A DNA stretch of 64,000 bases from Steromphala cineraria (Eukaryota > Mollusca > Gastropoda > Trochida > Trochidae). Location of the stretch: NCBI GenBank assembly GCA_916613615.1, contig OU744732.1:35624478-35688477 (forward strand). The letters run 5' to 3'. The position numbers and the translations under genes are program-made. Within the stretch, counting starts at the first letter, position 1. Every line of letters starts with the position of its first letter. The notes under the pieces are model-generated. The model made no database searches and was not told the DNA's origin. It worked only from the letters and a program-made list of their open reading frames with translations. Below, piece by piece: positions 1 to 13,199 of this stretch.

Positions 1-302
1 ACAAGAGTGAAGAAAATGTATGTTTTGGATACACCTGGTGATAGTCCTGGTCGATTTTGAAACCATTTCCGAAATATCATGTTTGGCCAGTTATACCTGA
101 CCCTTTATTCCTCTACAAAAGTTCTAATGTTCCAATGGAGAGACATATTCTCAAACAGTATCAAAACCCTTGTGAATAACGTTTCGGTTTCAGAAGTAAT
201 GTCTTTCATTGACCTATGCTATATATCAGATCGTGGGGTCATGTGAGCCATGCTCACTTTTTTCAATTTTACATTCAGTTTTCACGGTGTAACATGGTTA
301 TA

Positions 303-3300
303 TTATATGCCCATACCGTCGGTGAGAAACCCCCATTGCCCTTTTTGTGAAGTGGTCATCGTCTGGCTCTTCTTGGTGTCCGGGTTTGACCGATTGACCA
401 GTGAAACCTTCCTGTCTTGGAACACGCAGACAACAGGGCTTAGCACCCATGATCTGACCTTGAACTTGACCTTCATGTCACCATCAGCATCTATAGCTAT
501 GACCTCGCCTTCTTCTCCAAGACACTGGAAGGATACGTTGAGCGAAATGAAATACTACTCGAAAGAATGTAAGGAACATTCAAGTTTGTATAATTTGCAA
601 AAAATCTAATAATTGCTGCTCAAAAGGAAAGTATTCGTTTGGAGTTCTATTTATACACACACCTGACCATAGGCCTCAAATTTCTGAGCATTGGAGTTTG
701 TTTCTTTTTTTGACAAATTTGATGTTTTTGAAATTACGACTTTTCTATCATATTCTTTATGTATTTCTCAAATTATTCACTGGGGTACAATCCAAGAGCA
801 ATACAAGCGCCCACGACCAGACTGAATCAATCACCATGTGATTTTAATTTGCAATCCCCTGACATCGAATCTCAATACAATATTAAAGTCACGCAAGTCA
901 CTTCCTTAGGTAATAATTATAGTCATTACGTACATCAGCCATCTTATCATTCCAGCCGCCATGTCCTTGTTGAAGTTCAAGAGCCGCGTTGTAGTTTGTT
1001 ATAGTCTTCACAATGTCGCCCAGAGAAAATGTATGCAGCTACGAAAGAAATGCGCATATACATGTATGTAACGAAATATTTTAGATCTTGTAATCTTTAA
1101 TTTTAATATTAAATGCGAATGTTATTATCAGTCAAGTAACTCCACGTTACGCTAACTCCCGACCTCGCCACCTTCTCGATACAATTTCAACGAGAAAATG
1201 ATTTGATTGGATGTATCTCAAGTCGGGCCGCTCGAGCGAATCTAGCTTCTGAGCCCAGGGTACAGATTAGTGGAGTTAGCGTTACGTTCATACCCTGAAA
1301 CAGGATAGAGTAGTATGTGTTTCTTGTACTTCAACACATTTTTGCTTTAATAAATGGAATTTGAAAGTAATACTGATTTGCAAACAGGGTAATTCTTATT
1401 CATTTTTGCAACCATTGGAAATGATGATGAAGACGAAATGTAATAAAACATAATAAATGATTGGAGATAACCAAGTAATCCGAAACATTAAAGTTGAATA
1501 CAGTAACAAATGACTGACAGCCTCGTTATGAGAGTGAACTCTGACCTTTGTGAGAGTAGAGGACACGATTGGCCACATCTCTGCGTCCTCGTATTGTACC
1601 CGGATGTACCTCTTTCCCTCCTCTGTTCCACGTACAACTGTTCCAACATCCTTTAGACACTGGCGGATTAAAAAAAGTTTGTTTCTGTGTTGCTGGGACC
1701 TTGTTGTACATACCTAATTGTGACACTCTTGATTTTCAGTATTTTTTAGTATTTCATTTTTATAATTGTGAACTAACAATCCAAAACAGAACAACTATTT
1801 TTGCGGGATTCGAACCCATACCCTTAACTCCTGACAACACCAGGTCCGCAGCCCCATTTCGGGAGTGGGGGGGGGGGGGGGGGGGGGGGGGGGTGGGGGG
1901 GGGGGGGGGGGGCGAACGTTTATATATTTCTTATTTTATAGCTGTATGTGAGATGAGTGTTCGTGTCAAGAGGAGGGGGGAGAAGGTGAGAGGGTATGGG
2001 TTAGGAGCCAGGTGTTATTCACATTTCCCAAAATTATTTTAAAGGTATTCATTTTGTTTTAAAAAAATATGTGTTATTGTTAAAATACAATAACTTAATA
2101 AATGTCCCATAGATATAAAGTAAATTTAAGCAAACTGTGATGTGTGTTTTCTTTTGCTTAGCAATAAAATGGAACCTGTCAAAAGTTCTCTCTCACCCTT
2201 TTCAGAGCGTCTTTAAATCCAACATGATCCTTCTGAATTCTGGTAAATGTTTCCAAATCCATGGTGACCTTTACCTTATCCCCCTTCTTAAAGTGGAGAG
2301 TGTCTGGGTGTAGAACGTCTGCAAGAAAAGTTTTAAATTCTCACTCAACGATGATTACCTCTCTGGCGTATGTCTATGGTCTTCTCAAGCTTGTGTTATA
2401 ACAAATCACTGGTGAGGTCGCCTAAGAAATATTTCGTGATAAACGGCAGCAAGGCATGAATTAACCAGTTTTTTAGGCTGTGAAAGGTATTCCTTGCGAG
2501 GACCCGTTGGGATTCAACTCAACGTGATGTCGAATAAAACCAGAATTCAATTTATTATTGGCTATTTGAACAATGTTGCACCCGTAATTATACATCAGAT
2601 CATAATTCAATACCTTCTTTAAAGGCACAAATCAATCAGCTTTCATCCGCCATCTTGAAATGTAAGCATTCTGAGAAAACACATGTGTTGTATTATGCTT
2701 ATTCATTAACAAAATTAGGAAATAACAACTTGATTAACAGATGAGGAGCATATTTACAAATAATTCTTAATAAAAAAAACCAGTTACGGAAGCAGTTTGT
2801 TGTAGTTATGCATTCCACGATCGTAGCTTCGATGATTGGCTTCATTTCACGATGTTTTTGTTTTCTGAGCGATACACTTTATGTTTTGTAAAATTGTTTA
2901 ATCTTGAACAACCGAATTGCTGACCTCACAAACATATTTGGATTTAGGTGAGAAATTATCATGTAAAAATCATATATAATTGTAAACAGGAAAGTCCTCC
3001 TAAATTTTGTTTCTACAAAAAGAACCCACTTGAATGGTCCCTTTAAAGGGGCAGTAACACGTATTTTGATAATTTTACATTTTAAAATTTTCACTGATAA
3101 TTGTAAGTTAATGCTAAGCGTATTATTTTGACAGTGTCAAAAATCTCATTACACAAGCCAATCATCCATAGTTCGAGGACGAAGTATTAAGATTCACATA
3201 AAATCCATTGGCGGCCATTTTGTGTGAACACCTTTAATTCATTTTGTGTAAGAAAAAGTAATCGCATGGCTAAACTTTACGTTATATATTTGAATTATTA

Positions 3301-5817
3301 CTGCTCCATTTAATTTAAATACATTGTCTTTCAACTGGAATCATTAATTTTCATTTTCCTGACATCACCTTACATGTATATACCCCCTAAAAACGTGCTA
3401 CTGCCCCTTTAAGGCAAGGAGTGAACAATTCAAAGTGACACTACAAATCTACATTCTCATCTTGGGCATGTTTACAACGTGTTAATTCGATACGTAGATC
3501 ATCCATCGAGTTAAAACAGTTTTTAGTTGTTGCTGACTTATAAGCAGTTATGATAGATAGTTGATATATCGTAACATACGCAGAGAAAACCTAGCATACA
3601 ATCTTTATATTAATATATATCATTCAAAACGAAAAATGATTACATATCGTTTCTCACCATCGAAACTTTGAATTTGAAAAACATTGAAATTTTATTCATA
3701 CTTAAGTTTTAACATTGAATTTATACTTCTGGAAATACCATATGTCCAACGACGTCATCAAATTTGGATACCTTAACCTGATAACATTTCAATCAATATA
3801 CGGGAAGAAGTGTCAAGTAATGTTTACTCATAATATATACATGTATAATTTCAACTATTTCCGAAACTACTCACCTAATACAGGCATATGGTCCTTATAG
3901 TAACTCCAGCCATCAGCAGCCTTGACCATTGTCAGTGCAACCAGCCCCTCAGCCCCAATCCGGTAGCCATTGATACTGTCCTGACCCTTCTCCCATCGAA
4001 CATTGACCGCTCCTCGGACATACCCGCCAGAATACGTGCCTAGTTTGATGATCTCTCCCCGGGTGCCACGCCCACCTTTAGTTAATATATGTTTACTATA
4101 CAATGTGCCTTGGATACATTATTTTATTCAAGTTGTTAAAGATTTGATTCCACGTTATGCAGTTAATTAGGTTACACAGTGTAGTTTATCGGAGCTAGCT
4201 TGGTATGCTGTTTATGTGACACCAGACCCGCTAACCAGGTTTAGCTTATGATAGAAATTGCCTGCATTGACAACGCGGGAACTGCATTTTTATTTCATGG
4301 GGTCATTATTATACGTACCATCTTGGTCCCCGTATCTCCAGTGGGGACCCCTAATGACCTGAGCTCCTGGGAACATGCCTCGGGACCGGATCTGGGGACA
4401 CCCTTTTCGGGGCGGTACTCGCAATCTGATTGGCCGAAATGCAAGTCACGTGACAGTATGAAGTCCGAGAACACATAAAGGTACACTCAATAAGGCGTTT
4501 TACGCATGTAAAATTTATATAAATAGTATTATATAAAGATATGTTAAAAGGAAATACAGTTCTACTTCTAATGAAATTAACACTGAAATAGTATTTGTCT
4601 TTTCTCGCAGAACAGGGGATATAACTTATTTTTAAACAAATAATACTGAAAAACGACAGCACCAAATTCAAAAATGTCATCTTCAATTACTGATATTAGA
4701 AATTGCGAGACAGTTTTCGTCAGAACCTCAAGTATCTAACTGCTTAATAGTATAGTATTTTGTTTCAGCTAATTAGGTCAGTGAGTCTTCATGACAGATA
4801 AATATACTCACATGGACGAGGAATTGGTTACACCGCGCAGGAACGGATGTTCGTCATCATGCCTTCCCTCCATGTAACATTTCGTACACAAATCGAAGTT
4901 AGTGCATGTTGCGCACTTCCATCTGATACCAGCGATGCTCTTCTCTTGGCATACGTCACAAATAACATTTTTGTGTTGTGCACCTGGAAAAACATTTATG
5001 AAAGATGAGATTTTCTTATATTCGAACCTAGAGGCCTATAGTTTCTATGTGATATCACTAATTTTTTTAAATTTTGAATTTATTTTTTGTTTATTTTTAA
5101 GCACATTTCTTGATAGTCAAATTGTTTGGAACATACAGTGTAGGCATAATATTGATATTGACACCACTTAAATGTCTAGCCAAACACATGGCCTGCCAGG
5201 AACATTTCCCAAAAGTGTCGATGGAATCAAACTTGGAAATTTCTACCTGCATTTGTTTATTGACTTAACACATTTTCGATAATGATAGTAAAGGTAGGAA
5301 AATATTTTATATGGATTACATATAAACTAGTGCCCAAAAGAAACGTTACCATACAAATCGCAAGATTTCTTAATCAACTGGTATTCGATACGACTCAATC
5401 ATATTTTTATCCAGAAGTCAACTTACTTATGTGTAAAATTTTGAAACATAATCTTTATCTTTTCATGATTGCGCGAAACACGCTTTTAAAAAATACCTCT
5501 TTACAAGACATATGTCGGTCAAATACGCTCAAAATCAGTCAAGGTTTTCTACTATAATATTTGAGCTGAAATTTAAAAAAAATTGAATAGGTAAAAGGAC
5601 TACCTGTAGGGGCGGAATCGAACACTAGCAGATCGAACTTGTCATTGTTCCCCGCATTGTACTGAAACTCCTTGCCAGAGTCCCAGATCACAGTTACCCG
5701 GCCCTTGCTGCTCTCTACGTTCAAAACCGTGCCCACGTGACCTTCGCCGCCATCTTGGTCGCCTCCCGTCCATCCGGGTCCTCGGACAACACGAATTCCC
5801 GGGCAAGGGTATGGCAT
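303..5817 (-). CDS. mib-like: Mind bomb-like E3 ubiquitin ligase, N-terminal half (MIB/HERC2-ZZ-MIB/HERC2-REP-REP), 8 exons
   Basis: Exons read on the minus strand: 5604-5817, 4812-4983, 4319-4425, 3875-4075, 2197-2318, 1546-1659, 934-1038 and 303-524. All junctions have GT..AG borders and matching phases, giving 418 codons plus stop. The start ATG at 5815-5817 has A at -3. Residues ~4-72 form a MIB/HERC2 domain (VVRGPGW, QDGGEGHVGTV). Residues 80-117 form a ZZ zinc finger with ligands C80, C83, C95, C98, C104, C107, H113 and H117. Residues ~145-230 form a second MIB/HERC2 domain (GMFPGAQVIRGPHW, YYKDHMPVL). Two REP units follow (GDKVKVTMD; GHGGWNDKMAD; GEVIAIDADGDMKVKF). In mind bomb proteins this half binds Notch ligands and the C-terminal ankyrins and RING fingers drive ubiquitination. 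Here an in-frame TAA at 303-305 follows a 39-residue unrelated tail, so the gene is either a short ankyrin-less paralogue or continues by splicing beyond the window (a GT at about 320-321 is a possible donor). A MITE sits in one intron. Confidence 0.85.
1861..1912. repeat. Poly-G tract
   Basis: Twenty-eight G, one T, then eighteen G, between mib-like exons. Could form G-quadruplex; the length is easily misread in sequencing. Confidence 0.9.
2620..3042. repeat. Dispersed repeat D1, copy 1
   Basis: Matches 13,200-14,485 in blocks (TTCATCCGCCAT..ACACATGTG; CCACGATCGTAGCTTCGATG). It ends where MITE copy 1 begins. Intron of the mib-like gene. Confidence 0.6.
3043..3412 (-). mobile_element. MITE family M1 copy 1 (TTAA-flanked)
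   Basis: About 362 bp with inverted ends AGGGGCAGTAGCACG / CGTGCTACTGCCCCT, flanked by TTAA at 3043-3046 and 3409-3412. The non-coding core includes ATTGGCGGCCATTTTGTGTG. It lies in an intron of the mib-like gene. Strand is given relative to the copies that read GTGATGTCAGGAAAATG. Confidence 0.85.
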
Positions 5818-6172
5818 TCTGTTAAATAAATTTTTTTACAGGAGATTTATTTTAAATGACCCAAGTCTTCATTTTGATGTGTGCTGAACCCGGTCAAGGG
5901 CATTGCATTGTATTAAAACATTTTTTTCACATGAGTTTGCGTGTGTACTGATTGATACAATTTTGAATAATTACAAAATGGTTTTGTTATACTAGTTTCC
6001 GCGATTCTGATTGGACGAGAGCGCTCAAAAACCTGCTGCCATTTCTCGTTGAATGCAGAAAAATTTGCAAACATACCATGTGCATTCGTTCCTTGTGACG
6101 TCACACTCACCTGACGTAATAGTTCGGTTTTGACAGTTGCGAGCTACGTTGTGTTGCAAAGACAGATATAGA

Positions 6173-6316
6173 GAATCTCACCCAAGTGTCTCCTGATATC
6201 AAATATATCAACACAAGTGGATAAAAGTAACAAATATCCGAGGATTGCCGAGGATATTTTACTTTTATCAACGAGTGTTGATATATTTGATATCAGAAGA
6301 CACGAGGGTGAGATTC
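6173..6316. repeat. Foldback palindrome, part of a compound hairpin region to 6,645
   Basis: Arms of ~65 bp around GAATCTCACCC..GATATCAAATATATCAACAC with an almost absent loop. Nested palindromes follow: ATCATCCAAAATC near 6,322 pairs with its complement near 6,630, and CGATATCTCCTAGGAGATATCG lies inside. Three TGACGTCA octamers lie between (6,418, 6,467, 6,483). Confidence 0.7.
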
Positions 6317-6904
6317 TATTTATCATCCAAAATCATTTTTCATCACATTAGGATGAAAAATCTTCATCCTTGAACACTGCATAGCCTTACTCCTAAAACT
6401 GTGATGTCATGGCATTGTGACGTCATAGTGCTAATGCATCATAGCATTGTGACATCGTTGTGTTTATGACGTCATAGCATTGTGACGTCATTACTGATGA
6501 TGTGAAACGTTTGTGATATCATGTATTTTCTGATTACAGGGCATTGTTCAAAATCTACTGTCAAAACGATATCTCCTAGGAGATATCGTTTGATCTTCCA
6601 CAAGCGATATCTCCTGTGGAACACAGTTTTGGATGATAAATAACATATATTATCACTTCCCACCTGCGTTTGTAACAAGTAAATACATTCTTCTCCCTAA
6701 CATAATCCATACATTCACCGGAAAGGCTGCATTTTAATAACTACGAGTCCTCAAGCTTGTTTGCTCCGAGCGTCTCGCAAACGACGGCTACGCGATTTTA
6801 TACAATTTGTTGCTGATATACATAGACAGAGACACACAATTTTGGTGTATCTGTCGTATCATCGTACACCCGGGACGGAGAAATAAAAGTACTGCAACAT
6901 CCTT

Positions 6905-7259
6905 TTAAAGGGACAGTTGCACGTTATTTTTGGAAATTTTATATCTTTTAATTCTCACTGAAAATTGTTTGTTAATGTTAAATGTATTATTTTGATAGTG
7001 TCAAAAATCTCATAACACAAACCAATCATCCATAGTCAGAGAACAAATTATAAAGATTCACGTAAAGTCCATTAGTCGCTATTTTTTACGTGAACACCTC
7101 ATTTTGTGTAAGAAAAGAAATCCCATGGCTGAACTTTACATCTGATTTATAACTGTTTCATTTAGTTTAAATACATTTTCTTTAGATTGGAACCATTTAT
7201 TTAATTTTTTCCTGACATCACTTTATATTCCAACTAAACACGTGCTAATGCTCCTTTAA
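6905..7259 (-). mobile_element. MITE M1 copy 2
   Basis: Same core and ends, somewhat diverged (AGGGACAGTTGCACG). TTAA at both edges. Confidence 0.8.
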
Positions 7260-8670
7260 AAACTATAATGTAATGCAGTGGTTATGTTAGGATAGTTGAA
7301 CTGAATTATTCATTATCAATTATCAGAAACGTTAATTTTTGTAACTCATTTTTTAAAAAATAGAGTATTTAATTCCCATTTCTGAAATTGCAGCTGGTGT
7401 TGTTACAATATAAAGTAAAACTTTATCATTATTCTTTGGTCGCAAATAAGGAAACTCTTCGTGTTTCCAGGTCGACGTGAAAACATCAAACATTCTTATG
7501 CCTCGGGAAGAACTATTCTGAACAATTTTTTTTTTTTCTTTTCAATTTTTGTAAAAGATTACATTGATATAAATTATTGGCATTCTTTTCAGTTCAATCT
7601 GTTGATTGATGGCTTATCTGTAAGAGACGTTATTACAGTTACTTATATATCAATAACTATAATACAATTTACGATTTTGAAGGATTATACTGCTGTAACA
7701 TGTTATTTTTGTAAAACAATACCTAAACCCATGGGCAAAAGAAACGCTGGGTATTTTTCAAAACGAAGGATATATGGAAAATATGGAAGGAAATAATGCA
7801 TGTCGTGTAATTGCAATGTCGAATGTGTTTCATAAAAGAGTATTTTGAGAACTATCTCTCATAATTTCAGCCATGATTGCATGACGTTTTTTGTACTGTG
7901 GTTGTCTAAACACTGTTAGGGTGCGAAAATCGCTGTTTTCAAATACTTTTTTTTGTAATAAATATTTTGAAATTAAATTTGAATTTCGGAAATGTATATG
8001 AGAAGGTTATTTGATATGTTGTTAATGAAAAACATCCACTTTGACATGTATGCACTGACGTGTTTTCGTTATATAATGTCTACAAATATGCAAAAATGAC
8101 CAATTTCGCTCTCCTATCTCGCTTTGTGAAGGAGATAGCAAATTGGTGATTTTTTTACACGCGTTTGGAAAGGCGCCATGCAAAAATATCAACACAAAAT
8201 GATTCAAACAAGGCAAACATAGTTGAGTTGACTTCTAAGGAAACTTTGCCACTTTCTTTCATTCATATTTATGTTACACGGAATAAAACATCATGGCATT
8301 TATGTTACCAGCGTTTCCTTAGCCCGTGAGTTTACTAAAAAGTGTGATCATTTGAGGCCAAAAATGTATGAAGCCAAAAATCACAAAATAACGTATAGTT
8401 ATCTTGTTGATTTTGAAATGTGAATGGTAGTTTTAGGAACATTACCGTGTTTCTATCAGACAACTTTAGAGAGTAAAAAAACATAAGATGCTGCAATACA
8501 TTTTTCCAGGTGTGTAAAATCCAATTATTCTTTGTATTCATATTGCTACCTCATTATTCATTTAGATATACTAATAACTACATGAGTATTGGTAAAAAAA
8601 GATTTACCATAAGCAAATCAAAATCGTTGAATTGTTGGAATCGTCCATAAAATGTCAATCAAATGATATT

Positions 8671-8935
8671 TTAAAGGGGCAGTAGCACGTTTTTAGGGGA
8701 ATATAAGGTGATGTCAGAAAAATTGAAAAAAAGATGATTCCAATTGAAAGACAATGTATTTAAACTAAATGGAGCAGTAATAATTCAAATGGATTCTATG
8801 TGAATTTTGATTTCCGACTATGGATAATTGGCTTGTTTAATGAGTTTTTGTCAAAATAATACGTTTAGCATTAACTTCCAATTATCAGTGAAATATTTAA
8901 AAGAGATAATTATCTAAAAACGTGCTACTGCCCCT
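8671..8935 (+). mobile_element. MITE M1 copy 3, internally deleted
   Basis: 265 bp. Both inverted ends are present but about 100 bp of the core is missing. TTAA is on the left only; the right edge reads CCCCTCATA. Confidence 0.8.
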
Positions 8936-9617
8936 CATATTTTATTCTATACATAGGATGCAACAATATTTTACAATATCCGCATATTTAAAAAAGACTG
9001 AAGAAATAGTCACCCCTGTTAACTCCCCCTCTTCAAGCAAAGCCATATCATATTGAAAGCTATATCTTTAAGTGGCTGTAGCATGTTTTAACACCGTTTT
9101 TTCTTCAGTCTTTTAAGAACGAATTCAAGTTCATGTTATTTTGTTTCAATTTGAGGCGTTAAATATTACGCCCTCAAATCCTGCATACATGTGGTAGATA
9201 AACGAATCAATATACATGTCTTCACTCCTTAAACGTCGCTTCAGGCTTGATATATTTACTCATCATAATCGAGTTGAGCATGTATTTAAACCCTATGGAG
9301 ATAATACTATTGGCATACTTGAAAATTATTATCATTCGAGAAAATGTAAAGAAATAAAATTAATGGGACTGCCCTTTTAACTGTTTGGATCATATGCTTG
9401 TTAATATAAAAGATTATATAAGAACGTTAATTATGACATATACATGAGCTATTGCTTTGCTTGTTGATATATTATGTATACAACTACTATGCTTATTTAA
9501 CCTTATAAAACGTTATATAAATGTCAATAAGTTTTTCTTGTGATGGTCTTGAAAACCACTACTCAAGTAATATGTAGGACAACATACTGACCATTAATTA
9601 AAGTGGTTATTTAGAGA

Positions 9618-9760
9618 ATACTAAACCTTGTCCCGTTTAATAACATTTTAATGAAACGAGTCAATGGGTTGATATTTAACGAGCGAAAGCGTGTTAAATA
9701 AAATTACCTCAACCATTTTCGGGTTTCATAATTATTATTTAACGGGTCAGAGTTTAGTAT
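9618..9760. repeat. Foldback palindrome
   Basis: Arms begin ATACTAAACC and end AGTTTAGTAT. Centre ATTTAACGAGCGAAAGCGTG. Two TGACGTCA octamers follow at 9,843 and 9,868. Confidence 0.65.
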
Positions 9761-10845
9761 TATATTTGTTACTAGCTTCGAAATCGTCGAAAACATAAAG
9801 AAATTAACCGACATGACCATCGCGGTCGGCCTGCTGAGATTGTGACGTCATACTTAATTAAAGATTATGACGTCAGTATCACGTCAGGTAATTCGTTAAA
9901 CGCGCGATGTTATGACACATATGTGTAATAACATGGTATATTTATTAAACAGTGATATTTTCATCGGGAGAGTAATAAACATGTAGCATAACCTTTATAT
10001 AAGATAATCTAATTTAGGAACTGCATTGCTTGTAATAATGAATGATAGAACATATATAACTATCAACAGGGTTATTGTAAATAGAACAAACCCTTCCATA
10101 CATATAATTACCCTATTATAATATTAAAGAATTAAAATAAAAAATAGTTTTCAAGGACTATATTTAAGTCAGTGTGATTATCTTAAGTAATATATTCCAA
10201 ACCTCCAGTCAGGATTTGTTCAGGGCTCATTTTCATTTTATTCTATATCAAATATTAAAGAGTTAAATTTTATCAAAAAATATTGTTCAAGGACTATATG
10301 TAAGTCTGTGTGATTATCTTAAGTAATATATTCCAAACCTCCAGTCAGGATCTGTACACAATGAAATAACCTTCCCCCTTTAAACACTGACTAGTATGCA
10401 TTCATGGTAAAGTTTGTCCGAACTTTCTTGTTTACATCGAGCTATACCTATTGACAACCTTTATTCAAGGTAAGTGTATCTTACCTGTTTGAACACGACA
10501 TTACGTATTGCCTTATAAATATGAATACATAGTATGCATACGATATTATCGATTGTCGAATACTTTATCACAAAATGGATTCCTTATATTCAAATAAGAT
10601 TAGAAATTTACCTTCAAGGTACCCTATATGTCCAATCTTCGACAGGTACCAGTTTACGTGATATACTTCCTTGTTAAACCGAAAATAGGCTTTACCCAAC
10701 CTTGACAGTTGGCAAGTAGCCAGGTTGAAAGAGACGCTTCGTGAGTTGTTAGGAGTCACATTTGCCAAGCTCTGTAAATGGTGAATTATCGATAGTTGTA
10801 GGAAAGTATCATTTCAGAACCAGTCGACGTTGTAAAGGAACACTA

Positions 10846-11030
10846 GGGAGGTTTGAAGTCTTGATAATGACCGAAAACCGGACAATGACATCGCGTCAAT
10901 CAGTCAAACGTAAGTTAAGAAAGCTTTTAAAGCTGTAAGAATGACTGTTACGAGTTGATTATGTTTTATAGGTTATATAACTAGTATTCATGTAAATCGA
11001 ACGTGTGAATTTGACTTCCAGAAATATATA
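10846..11030. repeat. Dispersed repeat D2, arm 1
   Basis: Its reverse complement matches 18,836-19,017, including TTGACGCG, CATTGTCCGGTTTTCG and CTTCAAACC. No coding sense seen. Confidence 0.65.
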
Positions 11031-11280
11031 CAACTGTTACAGCACTTTCTTTAAAAATAAGATTTTTCATATGATTGTTATTTGTGGATAAATATGTTAA
11101 AAGTTTTCAATTTACATAATCATTATGTCATCTTCATTCTTTGCAAAGCAAAGCAATCTGTGTTGAAAATCACGCAGTAACACTTAAAGTTCGCCCAAGA
11201 CACAACAACACACATTCAGGGTACTCCAGCATTGCAGTGGTTCTCGGGTGGGGATATTTAAAATTTTGAAGATAGGAACT

Positions 11281-11345
11281 ATCAAAAAATAAAAAATAAA
11301 AATAAATAAAAAATAATTTAAAAAAATAAATAAATTAATAAATTA

Positions 11346-11396
<51 letters not shown>

Positions 11397-11510
11397 ATAG
11401 ATAAATAGATGAATGAATGAATGAATGAATGAATGAATGAATGAATGAATGAATGAATGAATGAATTAATTAATTAATTAATTAATTAATTAATTAATTA
11501 AGGAAAGAAT
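11281..11510. repeat. Compound tetranucleotide array (AAAT, GAAT, AATT)
   Basis: Successive runs of AAAT/AATA, then AATG, then TTAA units: one array changing unit along its length. Confidence 0.95.
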
Positions 11511-11661
11511 GCATGAATTAAAAAAGACAAATAAATACAGTCATTATGTTTTGCCATTCACGATTTTACCTACTCGGATATTATTCGTGTGACTACCTAT
11601 CTTCATATCTTGTCAATTGCTTCATGTTTCATGGTTTGACCGCCTATCAAATGATAACTTA

Positions 11662-12905
11662 ATTATACCCCCGCCTTACAGCGTAAGCGGGGGTATATAG
11701 CGTTCATTCTTTCCGTCCGTCCGTCTGTCCGTCTGTCCGTCTGTCTGTCCGTCCGTCCGTCCGTCCGTCTGTCCGTCCGTCCCAAAACTTTGTGCGGAGC
11801 AGATCTCCAAAACTATGCATGCTAGCCTCATCAAACTTCATACACATGTCAACCATGATTCCTAGTTGTGCCTTTTGAGGGTTAGAACTATTTCTGAATT
11901 TTCATTTTTTGCGGTTTCCATGGAAACGTGACTAAACGTGACTCTTTGAGGAAGTCGTTTTGTGCGGAGCATATCTCCAAAACTATGCATGCTAGCTTCA
12001 TCAAACTTCATACAGATGTCAACCATGATCCCTAGTTGTGCCTTTTGAGGGTTAGAACTATTTCTGAATTTTCATTTTTGCGGTTTCCATGGAAACGTGA
12101 CTAAAAAGTGACTCTTTGAGGAAGTCGTTTTGTGCGGAGCAGATCTCCAAAACTATGCATGCTAGCTTCATCAAACTTCATACACTTATCAACCATGATC
12201 CCTAGTTGTGCATTTTAAGGGTTAGACCAAAAAATTATTTTTATTTTTTGCGGTTTCCATGGAAACATGACTAAAACAGTGACTCTTCGACCAAGTCTTT
12301 TGTCCAGAGCATATCTCCCAAACTATTCATGCTAGCTTCACCAAACTTCATAGACTTATCAACCATGATCACTAGATGTGCCATTTGAGGATAAGACCAT
12401 CACATTTTTTTAATTTTTGGAAACGTGACTAAAACAGTGATTCTATGATAAATTACTTTGTCCTGAACATATTTCATGAAATATACATCTCACATCATGC
12501 TTCACCAAATTTGCAACATATGTCAATCGTGATTGCTGGATATGCCTTGTGAGAGTTAAACGATATATATGGATTTTCTTCTCTGTGGTTTCTTTGGAAA
12601 ACATAACTTACAAAGTGACTCAACAAAAATAATTTTGTCCTCAGTGCATCTCCTAGAATATTCATGATAACTACCTCAAATTTGAAACAAAGATCAACCA
12701 TTATCTCTAGATGTACCCTTTTAATTGTAAAACCTATTAATGAATTCGGTATTTGGGTTTCAGTTGAAAGAAGACTTACACAATGACTTACTGTATACTC
12801 AACTATCATACTTTAACCAATATTAATCAGTTTTACTATTTGAAATTCTTTGAACAAAGTGGGGAGCGGGGGTATGTGAGCTTTGCTCGCTTCTTCACTT
12901 GTTCA
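11662..12905. mobile_element. Helentron-like/pearl-like non-autonomous repeat
   Basis: Starts with a hairpin (CCCCCGC..GCGGGGGTA), then a GTCC/GTCT microsatellite (11,708-11,781), then at least four, probably six, tandem units of ~175-185 bp each beginning near TTGTGCGGAGCAGATCTCC and holding ATGCATGCTAGCTTCATC. Divergence rises from left to right. It ends GAGCGGGGGTATGTGAGC. Microsatellite, tandem core and terminal hairpin are the layout of mollusc pearl/helentron-type elements; the assignment is by layout only. Confidence 0.6.
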
Positions 12906-12984
12906 TTTATCAGTCCATGTGATACGAGATATTGTATTGTATAGATATAGTTACCTGAGCCTCATGTAACTACCTATTCATCTT

Positions 12985-13089
12985 CCTACGCAAAGCCTAA
13001 AACGCCAGTTTCTGAAGTCAGTTGTATGGCTTGCTGCATACCCTTGATTTTTCTGTGCTTCGGAAATTGCCGTTTTAGGCTTTGAGTAG
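12985..13089. repeat. Foldback palindrome
   Basis: CTACGCAAAGCCTAAAACGCC pairs with the stretch ending GGCTTTGAGTAG. One arm has a cousin at about 52,043-52,075. Confidence 0.6.
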
Positions 13090-13199
13090 AAAGCTGCTAC
13101 CTATGCGAGTGGAGTACATGGCAATAAGATATATACCCCGAGGGGGAGACATGCCCTTTACCTTATTGTGTCTTCCTACCGATTATCAAGACATTGGTT

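Larger units (their letters stand above)
7797..10845. other. Intergenic, no gene recognised
   Basis: Apart from MITE copy 3, the foldback at 9,618 and a direct repeat of ~110 bp (CAAGGACTATAT..CCAAACCTCCAGTCAGGAT at about 10,150-10,232 and 10,280-10,351) I see only AT-rich sequence. Confidence 0.5.

Noticed and set aside
1145..1286. Inverted 15-bp pair (CGTTACGCTAACTCC and its near complement)
   Set aside because: Short arms 110 bp apart with one mismatch; too weak to call an element.
1569..2042. 157-codon plus-strand frame across the poly-G tract
   Set aside because: Its left part is the antisense of mib-like exon 1546-1659 and the rest is poly-Gly from the homopolymer.
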